Origin: Acidobacteriota bacterium
GTDB taxonomy: Bacteria > Acidobacteriota > Vicinamibacteria > Vicinamibacterales > UBA2999
DNA: 38,500 nt
Assembly: GCA_016192845.1 (NCBI GenBank)
Contig: JACPTI010000092.1
Location: 1 to 38,500, forward strand
Direction: 5' to 3'
Made by a program: the position numbers and the translations under genes. Shown here piece after piece: positions 1 through 6,511 of this stretch; within the stretch, counting starts at the first letter, position 1; each line of letters opens with the position of its first letter. The notes under the pieces are model-generated. The model did no database searches, was not told where the DNA came from, and was given only the letters and a program-made list of their open reading frames with translations.

Positions 1-22
1 GGCCGCGACACCCGCGCGCGGG

Positions 23-67
23 GCGACTTTCAGTCGCGCGCGGAGTCTACCGCCTTTCAGGCGGTAG
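23..67. repeat. Twin short hairpins sharing a CTTTCAG core
   Basis: Two adjacent palindromes. The first is GCGACT-TTC-AGTCGC (23-37), flanked by further alternating GC. The second is CTACCGCC-TTTCA-GGCGGTAG (47-67). Both have the same CTTTCAG centre, which suggests two copies of one repeat family. The second contains the stop codon of the minus-strand cupin gene, so it may act as a terminator hairpin although no T-run follows. Confidence 0.6.
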
Positions 68-625
68 TCGTTCAAGAGGCCTCGACCGGCCAAACAGCTC
101 ACCGCCGTCGACAACCGTTGCCCCGGTCGGACCGTAGCCTCCGATCGCGACCAGCACCTCTTCGTCGAGTGCACCATCGAAGTGAGGTCCGCCCGCCGGA
201 TGGCGCATGTAATCGCCCGGTTTCAGGCCGACGGTCTTTTCGGGCGCGAAGTCCTTGCCCTCGCCCGTGTACCACGTGCCCCTGAGCACGATCCCCCACC
301 GCTCGTCCGGGTGGTAGTGGGGTCTGCTCATGACGCCTGGAGGGAACCTGTTGATCGTGATGTAGAAGCCCGGCTTGGAGGGATCGCCTTCGACGACTGC
401 CGTCTGCACGCCAAGGGTGTTCCCTTCGGTGACGCGCCACTCGAGCGTATCGAGATTCCTGCGGATGAACTGTCGATCGGGAAACCGGCCGAATTCCGCC
501 TGCCGATCCGCAGCCGCCGGCGCGGCCTGTTGTTCGGCTGCCGGCGTTGCCGGCTGCGAGCCACAGCCCATCGCGACGGTGGTCAGTGCGCAGATCGCCC
601 ACGCAAAAATTGTAGAAACCTTCAT
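47..625 (-). CDS. Cupin-domain lipoprotein
   Basis: A 192-residue predicted lipoprotein. The N-terminus (MKVSTIFAWAICALTTVAMGC) is a signal peptide with a lipobox ending in Cys at about residue 21. A low-complexity Ala/Gln linker follows. Residues of about 75-185 form a single cupin barrel: HYHPDERWGIVLRG matches the first cupin motif with two His and a Glu, and a later PGDYMRHPAGGPHFDG matches the second. The ATG at 625 was chosen because a GGAGG lies 6 nt upstream; the open frame extends further 5' but without signal-peptide character. Metal binding is likely from the His/Glu set. The substrate is unknown, and a periplasmic or outer-membrane-anchored small-molecule binding or oxidising role is only inference. 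It stands apart from the folK operon, which runs in the same direction. Confidence 0.8.
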   Translation of the reverse strand: MKVSTIFAWAICALTTVAMGCGSQPATPAAEQQAAPAAADRQAEFGRFPDRQFIRRNLDTLEWRVTEGNTLGVQTAVVEGDPSKPGFYITINRFPPGVMSRPHYHPDERWGIVLRGTWYTGEGKDFAPEKTVGLKPGDYMRHPAGGPHFDGALDEEVLVAIGGYGPTGATVVDGGELFGRSRPLERLPPERR

Positions 626-929
626 CAGGAACCTCCCTGCGGCAAGTCTGCCTCCGCGTGCTCCACAAGGCTTTGGTGAAATTCGCCTGAGCGCGACAGG
701 CTCGGCAGGACCCACCCGAAGCACCGACACCGCGTCGGGCTGAGCACCTGAGCGCAAGCCCGGTACCCGGAGCCCGCAGGAGCCGATTTCACTCGAAAGA
801 CTTCCGAGTGTCAAGAATCGGAGAATCGTTTTACGCCGTGCCGCAGGTTGGCGCTGTGCGTGTGCCGGTGACTACCGGCGGATGAGTTCGAGAGCGTTGC
901 TACCACGAACCCAACCCAACGCCCAACCA
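626..929. other. Non-coding stretch with a candidate cupin promoter
   Basis: No convincing gene lies here. On the minus strand there is a TTGACA (809-814), a 17-nt spacer and a TGAAAT (786-791), a good sigma-70-type pair for the cupin gene, giving a leader of roughly 150 nt. The left end of the one-armed heptad run listed separately also falls here. Confidence 0.45.
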
Positions 930-945
930 CTACCCACCAACCAGC
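907..945. repeat. One-armed heptad-like run overlapping the folK stop
   Basis: A C/A-rich run with words such as CCCAACC, CCCAACG and CCCACCA at about 7-bp steps. It covers the end of folK (stop at 930-932) and the bases beyond. It resembles a single arm of the inverted heptad arrays found elsewhere in this window, but no complementary arm is visible nearby. It could also be chance low complexity. Confidence 0.35.
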
Positions 946-1400
946 AGCCTCAGCAACTCCCCTACCGTCCGGCCGGTCACCGGATCGCGCCAGTCGCCTG
1001 CGATTTCCGCCAGCGGGGCCAGCACGAACCGGCGCTCGCGAAACCGCGGGTGCGGCACCTCGAGGCCGGCCTCGGCGATCACCGCATCCCCGTACAGAAT
1101 CAGGTCCAGATCGAGGGTCCGCGGCGCGCCCGGGTAGGGGCGCTTGCGGCCGAACCGTCGCTCGACGTCGAGCAGCGCGCCAAGAAGGTCGCGCGCGGCG
1201 AGCCGCGTGCGGCCCGTCGCCGCCGCGTTCAGAAAGCGCGGCTGGGGACCGACGCCGGCCGGCTCGGTATCGTGGAATGTGGACAGGCGCAGGTCGCAGA
1301 TCGACCTCTGGAGCGCCGCCGCCGCGTCGCGCAGCGTCCGCTCCCGATCGCCGAGGTTGCCGCCCAGCGCGATCGCAACGGGAACCAACTTAAAGCTCAA
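930..1400 (-). CDS. folK: 2-amino-4-hydroxy-6-hydroxymethyldihydropteridine pyrophosphokinase
   Basis: HPPK transfers pyrophosphate from ATP to 6-hydroxymethyl-7,8-dihydropterin in folate biosynthesis, in the cytoplasm. The 156-residue frame has the family's landmarks: ALGGNLGDRE near the N-terminus, FLNAA in the middle, then RTLDLDLILYGD with the paired Asp residues that hold Mg-ATP, and HPRFRERRFVLAPLAEIA. Length is normal for a stand-alone HPPK. No ATG is available. The start is TTG at 1400, or TTG at 1388, and both lie in the edge of the heptad hairpin between this gene and the previous one, without a clear ribosome binding site. It is the last gene of the minus-strand run beginning at 6257. 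Confidence 0.93.
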   Translation of the reverse strand: MSFKLVPVAIALGGNLGDRERTLRDAAAALQRSICDLRLSTFHDTEPAGVGPQPRFLNAAATGRTRLAARDLLGALLDVERRFGRKRPYPGAPRTLDLDLILYGDAVIAEAGLEVPHPRFRERRFVLAPLAEIAGDWRDPVTGRTVGELLRLLVGG

Positions 1401-1456
1401 GAGTCAAAACTCAAAACCGAACTCAAGACTTTTTGAGTTTTGCGTTTTGAGTTATT
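1387..1456. repeat. Inverted heptad array 1 (AAAACTC / GAGTTTT)
   Basis: The left part has AAAACTC-like words at 7-bp steps (AAAGCTC, AAGAGTC, AAAACTC), and the right part has the inverse complement (TTTTGAG, TTTTGCG, TTTTGAG). The two sides pair imperfectly into a hairpin. It exactly fills the space between the ferritin-like gene's stop (1452-1454) and the TTG start region of folK, and it is markedly AT-richer than its surroundings. Confidence 0.7.
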
Positions 1457-1958
1457 CCAGCCATCTGACAGGAAGGACACTCCCCTGCCGCGGCACGCCG
1501 CCCGTGCGGCGGCCGAGGACGTCTTCGATGCCGGCGGCCGCCTGCTCGAAGATTCGCTGATGCTCGCGCGACTCGCCGAGGACGACGTCGAGCATGAGGC
1601 GGTGGCGCGCGTCCGTCGTCGCGTCGACGCGGGGCCGCCACCGCTCGACGAACGCCGCCAGGTGCCGCGCATCGTCCTCGAGCACGGCCCGGAACGCGCC
1701 CGCGTCGATCTTCTTGCCCCGCCTCGGCACGTCGGGGACTGGAAGGGCGGCCGAGGCCGGCGGCAGCGGCGCGCCGTATTCGGCGAGCGTGGTCTGCAGC
1801 CATCCGAGCTGCGTCTCCTCGCGGTTGATGACGTACTGGTAGGCGTTGTTGAAGTCGTAATGGCTGACCGCCCGCGCGCCGGCCTCATGGCGCTCGAGGA
1901 GCGCCAGCCGCTCGGCGGCGAACTCGGTCAGGATCTGCTGCAGCTCCGCTGGCTTCAC
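1452..1958 (-). CDS. Ferritin-like four-helix protein, function unknown
   Basis: A 168-residue all-helical protein with no signal peptide. It carries Glu...His pairs spaced along helices (LERHEAG, NREETQLGWL, LEDDARHLAAF, LGESREHQRIF), as in ferritin-like di-iron bundles. This rests on pattern only and no specific family is recognised. The GTG at 1958 was chosen because it overlaps the DksA-like gene's TGA as GTGA (1955-1958), a typical translational-coupling junction; the open frame upstream of it is a shadow of the DksA gene in another frame. The overlap suggests the two proteins are made together, perhaps in a stress response. The heptad array begins at its stop codon. Confidence 0.65.
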   Translation of the reverse strand: MKPAELQQILTEFAAERLALLERHEAGARAVSHYDFNNAYQYVINREETQLGWLQTTLAEYGAPLPPASAALPVPDVPRRGKKIDAGAFRAVLEDDARHLAAFVERWRPRVDATTDARHRLMLDVVLGESREHQRIFEQAAAGIEDVLGRRTGGVPRQGSVLPVRWLE

Positions 1959-2293
1959 GCGTTCTGCTTTTCTTTGCAGGTAATGCAGACGCGGGTCCAC
2001 GGAATCGCGTTGAGCCGCGCCTCGGCGATCGGCTCGCCGCAGTCGCGGCAGACGCCGTACGTGCCCTGCTCGATGCGTCGGAGCGCCTCTTCGATCGCCT
2101 GCAGGATCTTGGCGTCGGTCTGCTTCAGCTTGAGCTGGATGTGGACTTCGTTGTTCCCGCTCGCCTGGTCCGCCATGTCGCCCTGGCGGCCGGAGTTGCT
2201 CTCTATCGTCCACTGCAGCGGTTTCGCGGTGCTGCCGCCCAGCAGCTCGCCGCGCTTCTGCAGCAACGCGGTCCGGTATGTCTCCACGTTCAT
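1955..2293 (-). CDS. DksA/TraR-family C4 zinc-finger protein
   Basis: A 112-residue protein with an N-terminal coiled-coil region (residues about 5-75) and a C-terminal C4 zinc finger: CRDCGEPI...VCITCKEK, a Cys-x2-Cys-x17-Cys-x2-Cys arrangement near residues 82-106. DksA-family proteins bind RNA polymerase through its secondary channel and, with ppGpp, adjust rRNA and stress promoters. This is the short form common outside the gammaproteobacteria. A GGAGAG lies 9 nt before the ATG. It starts 33 nt after the ABC permease gene and overlaps the next gene by 4 bp. Whether it is a true DksA or a related short regulator cannot be told from sequence alone. Confidence 0.85.
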   Translation of the reverse strand: MNVETYRTALLQKRGELLGGSTAKPLQWTIESNSGRQGDMADQASGNNEVHIQLKLKQTDAKILQAIEEALRRIEQGTYGVCRDCGEPIAEARLNAIPWTRVCITCKEKQNA

Positions 2294-2326
2294 TGAATCA
2301 GGCTCTCCCGATCCACTGATCTTAGC

Positions 2327-4888
2327 TTATTCGGCGCGGAGCGCGGCAAGCGGCTTGTGCCGGAGCACGTCGATGCTGGCGACGACGCCGATCGCGGCCA
2401 CGAGGACCGCGGTCGCCGCGATGCCAACCAGGGTGAGGCCGGGCGTCGCCTCCCACGGCAGCTCGAGCCCGTAGCGCGCGATCGCCCAGCTGAGCGCGAT
2501 GGCACCCGTCGCGCCGACGGCGCCGGCGATCGCGCCGAGCACGCCGTACTCGAGCACGAGCATCGCCGCAATGCGCCGGCTGCTCGCGCCGAGCGTCTTC
2601 AGGATCGCCGCCTCGTAGACGCGGCGGAATTTCGTCATCGACACGGCGCCGACGAGAATGAGCGCGCCGCTGAGCAGCACGAGGACGCCGACGACGGTCA
2701 CGGCGAGCGTGACGTTGCCGACGACGTTCTGAATGATCTGCAGGATTTCGCGGAGATCGATTACCGAGACGTTCGGGAAGCGGTTGGCCAGCGTCGCCTG
2801 CATCCGGGCGCGCGCCACGGGACCTGGCGGCGCCTGCAGCGCCGAGATAAACGTGTGCGGGGCGCCGTCGAACGTCCCGGGGCGGAAGACGAACATGAAG
2901 CCGCCGGCGCGGAAGTCCTGCCAGTTGACGCGCCGGACGCTCGTCACGCGCGCGGTGATCGTGCGTCCCAGCACGTCGAAGCGCATCTGGTCGCCGACCT
3001 GAATCCGCGAGCCGAGCCGGAAGTTCCCGTCATCGTCGCGATCGGAGAAGCGCTCCTCGATCGACACCTGCGCCTCGCCGCCGGCAGGAGCGTCGTCCCA
3101 CCACGCGCCGTCGATGAGCTCTTCGTTCGCCTCGAGGTGCGGGCGGTACGTCACCGTGTATTCGCGCGACAGACCACGGCCGCGCGTCTCGCGGTAGCTG
3201 TCGAGGTCCATCTCGCGCCCCTGCACGGCGACGACGCGCGCGCGCAGCGTCGGAATCATCTTCGGCCCGGGCGCGCTGCCGTTCGCCTCGTCCAGGAACG
3301 CGGCGAGTGCGTCCCGCTGATCCGGCTGGATGTCGATGAGGAACATGTCGGGCGCGTCGGGCCCCGCCTGAATCGCGAAGTCGCGCAGCAGGTTCGACTG
3401 CAACGACCGGACGCCAAGGATGAAGAACGCGCCCAAACCGACCGCCAGCAGGATGACGCGCGTCTGATTGCCCGGACGGGTGATGTGGAGCACGGCATGG
3501 CGCAGCGCGAAGTACGGGGAATTGCCGAGCGGCTGCACCGCGCGCACGAGCGCCGCGCCGGCCAGGTGGAGGACGAGCGCGGTCGCCACGAAGCCGCCCG
3601 ACAGCAGCAGGCCCACCTCCACCGAACCGGCCTGCCACGAGGCGACCGCGACGAGCGCCGCTGCGACACCGGCCGTCACGCTCCACTTCAGCCAGTCGAA
3701 GGTTGCCGGTTGCGGCACGTCCTGCCGCAGCAGCAGCGACGGCTTGACGTGGCGCACCTCGAGCAGCGGAACGAGCGAGAAGAGCAGCGACACGAGCAGC
3801 CCGATCGCGAGCCCCTGCACCACGGCGGACGAGGTCAGGCCGATGTCGACCTTGAGAACCTCCGTCAGGTCGCCGACGAAGGCCGGCACCGCCGCCAGCA
3901 CGCCGCCTGCAAGCGCCACCCCGAGCACGCTGCCGCCGATGCCGAGCACCAGCACCTGCGTCAAGTAGACCGCGAGCATCTGCGCCGAGCTGCTGCCGAG
4001 GCATTTGAGAATCGCGATGCTCCGGACCTTCTGCTGCACGAACACACGCGTTACGCTCGAGACGCCGATGCCGCCAAGGATCAGCACGACCAGCCCCACG
4101 AGGCTCAGATAGTTCTCGGCCCGTGTCAGGTTCTCGCCCATCTGGTCCTCGGTGCGGCGGTACCACCGCACGTTGACGAACTCGTCGGCGAACACCTGCC
4201 GCAGGTCGAAGGCCAGCTCGTCGGACAGCTCGTCCGGCGCGCGCAGCAGCTGCTGGTACGACACGCGGCTGCCGAACACCAGCAGGCCCGTTGCGGGCAG
4301 ATCCGCCCGATCGATGATCACGCGCGGGCCGAGCGTGAACGCGCCGATCCGGCGGCCCGGCTCGGTCATGATCACGCCGCGAATCTCGAACGTCTCGGAC
4401 CCGATCTGGATCGCGTCACCGACCTCGAGCTCGAACTGCGCCAGCAGCTCCGGCCGGACGAGCGCGCCGCGGCCGGCGAGGCGGGCGTGCGCGTAGACGC
4501 CGTCGCCGAGCGCGAGCGTGCCGTAGAGCGGGAACTCCGGACCGACCGCCCGCAGCTCGACCATCCGGGCCGCCGGCTTCGCCGGATCGACGGACCGGAC
4601 CATGGTAGGGATCTCGATCGTTTCCGTTCGGACCGTGATGCGCCCGGCGCGCTGCTCCGCGTCGAGGCGGTCCAGCACCGTGCGCGTCCACGGACGGTTC
4701 GTGCTGACGACGAGGTCGCCGCCGAGCAGCGTCCGCGCCTCCCCCGCCAGCGCGATGCGGACGGTCTGAATGAGCGACCGGACCGCGACGATCGATCCGA
4801 CACCGATCGCGATGCAGATGAAGAAGAACAGCAGGCGCCGCCACGACGCGCGGATCTCGCGAAGCGCCATCCTCAGCACGAACGTCAT
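2327..4888 (-). CDS. ybbP: ABC transporter permease, FtsX/YbbP type
   Basis: An 853-residue inner-membrane permease. A first transmembrane helix lies near residues 15-37, then a large periplasmic domain, a cluster of FtsX-type helices around 255-370, further helices around 405-480, a second periplasmic domain, and a final group of three helices around 725-840. Both membrane blocks carry the FtsX signature around R..A.LK.LG(A/S)S. Size and two-block layout fit the YbbP-like permeases, which work with YbbA ATPases. The ATG overlaps the ATPase stop as ATGA (4885-4888), so the pair is one transporter. In E. coli ybbA-ybbP sits next to tesA, as here. The substrate is not established; envelope lipid or lipoprotein handling is inference. 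Confidence 0.9.
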   Translation of the reverse strand: MTFVLRMALREIRASWRRLLFFFICIAIGVGSIVAVRSLIQTVRIALAGEARTLLGGDLVVSTNRPWTRTVLDRLDAEQRAGRITVRTETIEIPTMVRSVDPAKPAARMVELRAVGPEFPLYGTLALGDGVYAHARLAGRGALVRPELLAQFELEVGDAIQIGSETFEIRGVIMTEPGRRIGAFTLGPRVIIDRADLPATGLLVFGSRVSYQQLLRAPDELSDELAFDLRQVFADEFVNVRWYRRTEDQMGENLTRAENYLSLVGLVVLILGGIGVSSVTRVFVQQKVRSIAILKCLGSSSAQMLAVYLTQVLVLGIGGSVLGVALAGGVLAAVPAFVGDLTEVLKVDIGLTSSAVVQGLAIGLLVSLLFSLVPLLEVRHVKPSLLLRQDVPQPATFDWLKWSVTAGVAAALVAVASWQAGSVEVGLLLSGGFVATALVLHLAGAALVRAVQPLGNSPYFALRHAVLHITRPGNQTRVILLAVGLGAFFILGVRSLQSNLLRDFAIQAGPDAPDMFLIDIQPDQRDALAAFLDEANGSAPGPKMIPTLRARVVAVQGREMDLDSYRETRGRGLSREYTVTYRPHLEANEELIDGAWWDDAPAGGEAQVSIEERFSDRDDDGNFRLGSRIQVGDQMRFDVLGRTITARVTSVRRVNWQDFRAGGFMFVFRPGTFDGAPHTFISALQAPPGPVARARMQATLANRFPNVSVIDLREILQIIQNVVGNVTLAVTVVGVLVLLSGALILVGAVSMTKFRRVYEAAILKTLGASSRRIAAMLVLEYGVLGAIAGAVGATGAIALSWAIARYGLELPWEATPGLTLVGIAATAVLVAAIGVVASIDVLRHKPLAALRAE

Positions 4889-5565
4889 CGCAGCGCTCCC
4901 GCGGGAAGATCCACCGGCCGGCCGTCCCTGAGCGACAGCCGGTCATCGGCGAGCGCCGCCAGGTCCGCCTCGTGCGTCACGAGCACCAGCGTGGCGCCCC
5001 GCGCGCGCCGGACGTCGAGGAGCAGCTCCATGATGTGCCGGCCTGTCGTCGAGTCGAGGTTCCCCGTCGGTTCGTCGGCGAGGACGATGGGCGGATCGTT
5101 GGCGAGCGCCCGCGCAATGGCGACGCGCTGCTGCTCGCCGCCGGACAGCTGCGAGGGATAGTGGTGCCCGCGGTCCGACAGGCCCACCTCGTCGAGCAGC
5201 GTCCGCGCCCGGGCGACCGCGTCGCGGCGCCCCGCGATCTCCATCGGCACGAGAATATTCTCGAACGCGGTGAGCGACGGCACCAGATGAAAGAACTGGA
5301 AGACGAAGCCGATCTTCTCGCCGCGCAGCTTCGCCAGCGCGTCTTCGCCGAGCTTCGTGATGTCGGTTCCGTCGATCAGGATCTCGCCGGTGCTGGGCGC
5401 ATCGAGCCCGGCAATCAGCCCGAGCAGCGTCGACTTGCCGCTCCCCGACGGGCCGACGACCGCCAGGAACCGCCCGGACGGAATCGCCAGGTCGAGCGAG
5501 TGCAGGATGGTCAGCGGACGGCCGCCGCTCTCCACGGTCTTGGACACGCTCCGGAGCTCGATCAT
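4885..5565 (-). CDS. ybbA: ABC transporter ATP-binding protein, LolD/YbbA type
   Basis: A 226-residue ATPase with every motif in place: Walker A GPSGSGKST (about 39-47), Q-loop FVFQFFHL, signature LSGGEQQRVAIARA, Walker B IVLADEPTGNLDS and the switch His in LVTHE. The EPTGNLDS form is typical of the MacB/LolD/YbbA branch, which powers mechanotransmission permeases. It overlaps both neighbours by 4 bp (ATGA at each side): upstream the SGNH esterase and downstream the permease. Assignment to YbbA rather than LolD rests on the tesA-like neighbour and the very long permease. Confidence 0.95.
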   Translation of the reverse strand: MIELRSVSKTVESGGRPLTILHSLDLAIPSGRFLAVVGPSGSGKSTLLGLIAGLDAPSTGEILIDGTDITKLGEDALAKLRGEKIGFVFQFFHLVPSLTAFENILVPMEIAGRRDAVARARTLLDEVGLSDRGHHYPSQLSGGEQQRVAIARALANDPPIVLADEPTGNLDSTTGRHIMELLLDVRRARGATLVLVTHEADLAALADDRLSLRDGRPVDLPAGALR

Positions 5566-6257
5566 CGATTCGTGTCGAGCACCGGCTCGAGCGCGCGCCA
5601 GATGGTCCGTTCGATCATCCGGGCACCCTCGGCGTTCGGATGGATCCCATCGACACTATTCAGCGCCGGCACGCCGGCGACCCCTTCGAGGAAAAACGGC
5701 ACGAAGACCGCGTCGTGCTCCTCGGCGACCTCGCGAAACGCGCGGCGAAATTCCGCCGTGTACAGCGGACCGTAGTTGGGCGGCGCCTCCATGCCCGTGA
5801 GGACCACGGTGATGTCGCGCGACCTGGCGCGGTCGACGATCTCGCTCAGGTTGCGCTTCATCTGCGCCACCGGGAGCCCGCGCAGGCCGTCGTTGGCCCC
5901 AAGCTCGACGACGAGGACGTCGACGTCGCCCTCGAGCGCCCAGTCGAGCCGGCGCACCCCCCCTGCCGACGTGTCGCCCGAGACGCCCGCATTGACCACC
6001 TCGTAGCGATAGCCTTCCGCGTCGAGCCGTGCCTGAATCAGCGATGGCACCGACTGCTCGCGCGCCAAGCCGAGGCCTGCGGTGAGGCTGTCGCCCAGAA
6101 AGACAATCTTCGGGCGCGGGACAGCCGAGGATGGCTCCGCCGCCGGCTGCGCGGCGGCCGACTCCACCGCCGCGAACGACCGCGGCGTCTCGGGCTGACC
6201 GCACGCGATCGCCGCGAGTGGCAGCGCAACCAGCAGAGAGCGTAGGATCCAGCGCAT
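5562..6257 (-). CDS. tesA: SGNH-fold arylesterase/acyl-thioesterase, TesA-like, lipoprotein
   Basis: A 231-residue GDSL/SGNH hydrolase. Block I is FLGDSLTAGLG with the catalytic Ser, Gly block II lies in NAGVSGDTSAGG, block III is ELGANDGLRG with the Asn, and block V is DGIHPN with the catalytic Asp and His. These enzymes hydrolyse acyl-CoA thioesters and lysophospholipid or aryl esters. Unlike E. coli TesA, the N-terminus (ALPLAAIACG) ends in a lipobox-like Cys, so it is probably lipid-anchored in the envelope. The ATG at 6257 starts the signal peptide directly; another in-frame ATG at 6272 would add five residues. It is the first gene of the minus-strand run and shares a 4-bp overlap with the ABC ATPase, a tight esterase-transporter link. 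Confidence 0.88.
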   Translation of the reverse strand: MRWILRSLLVALPLAAIACGQPETPRSFAAVESAAAQPAAEPSSAVPRPKIVFLGDSLTAGLGLAREQSVPSLIQARLDAEGYRYEVVNAGVSGDTSAGGVRRLDWALEGDVDVLVVELGANDGLRGLPVAQMKRNLSEIVDRARSRDITVVLTGMEAPPNYGPLYTAEFRRAFREVAEEHDAVFVPFFLEGVAGVPALNSVDGIHPNAEGARMIERTIWRALEPVLDTNR

Positions 6258-6281
6258 GTCCGTCCATGTCATTGTAGCCCC

Positions 6282-6511
6282 GTGACACTAACGCGCCGAA
6301 CCTTGTCTTTCTGCACGAGGCGCGTTAGTGTCACCACGTGACAGCATCTGGGTCACAGCGCGGCCTTGATGGCTGCGGCTCGGCCGCGCTGTGACACTAA
6401 CGCGCCAGACTTTGTTTTTTCGCACAACTCTCCGGCGCGTTAGTGTCACTAACGTGACAGGACCTGGGTCACAGCGCGGCCCGTTTGGTTGCGGCTGGGC
6501 CGCGCTGTGAC
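6282..6511. repeat. Composite tandem of four palindromes (A-B-A-B)
   Basis: Two palindrome types alternate. Type A has arms GTGACACTAACGCGCC and its complement: 6282-6297/6319-6334, and 6391-6406/6434-6449. Type B has arms GTCACAGCGCGGCC and its complement: 6352-6365/6382-6395, and 6468-6481/6498-6511. All arms are perfect (14-16 bp). Loops differ between copies, and the spacers share GTGACAG..CCTGG-like words. The right arm of the first B overlaps the left arm of the second A at GTGAC. The block fills the region between the divergent esterase and isomerase genes and contains the isomerase's GTG start at 6507. Confidence 0.95.

Noticed and set aside
2357..5161. A 934-codon open frame on the plus strand over the permease and ATPase genes
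   Set aside because: It is antisense to confident ABC transporter genes. The protein is low-complexity Arg/Asp/His and has no motif.
6282..6511. Possible insertion sequence or att site
   Set aside because: No transposase or integrase frame, and no target-site duplication is visible. It is better described as a palindromic repeat cluster.
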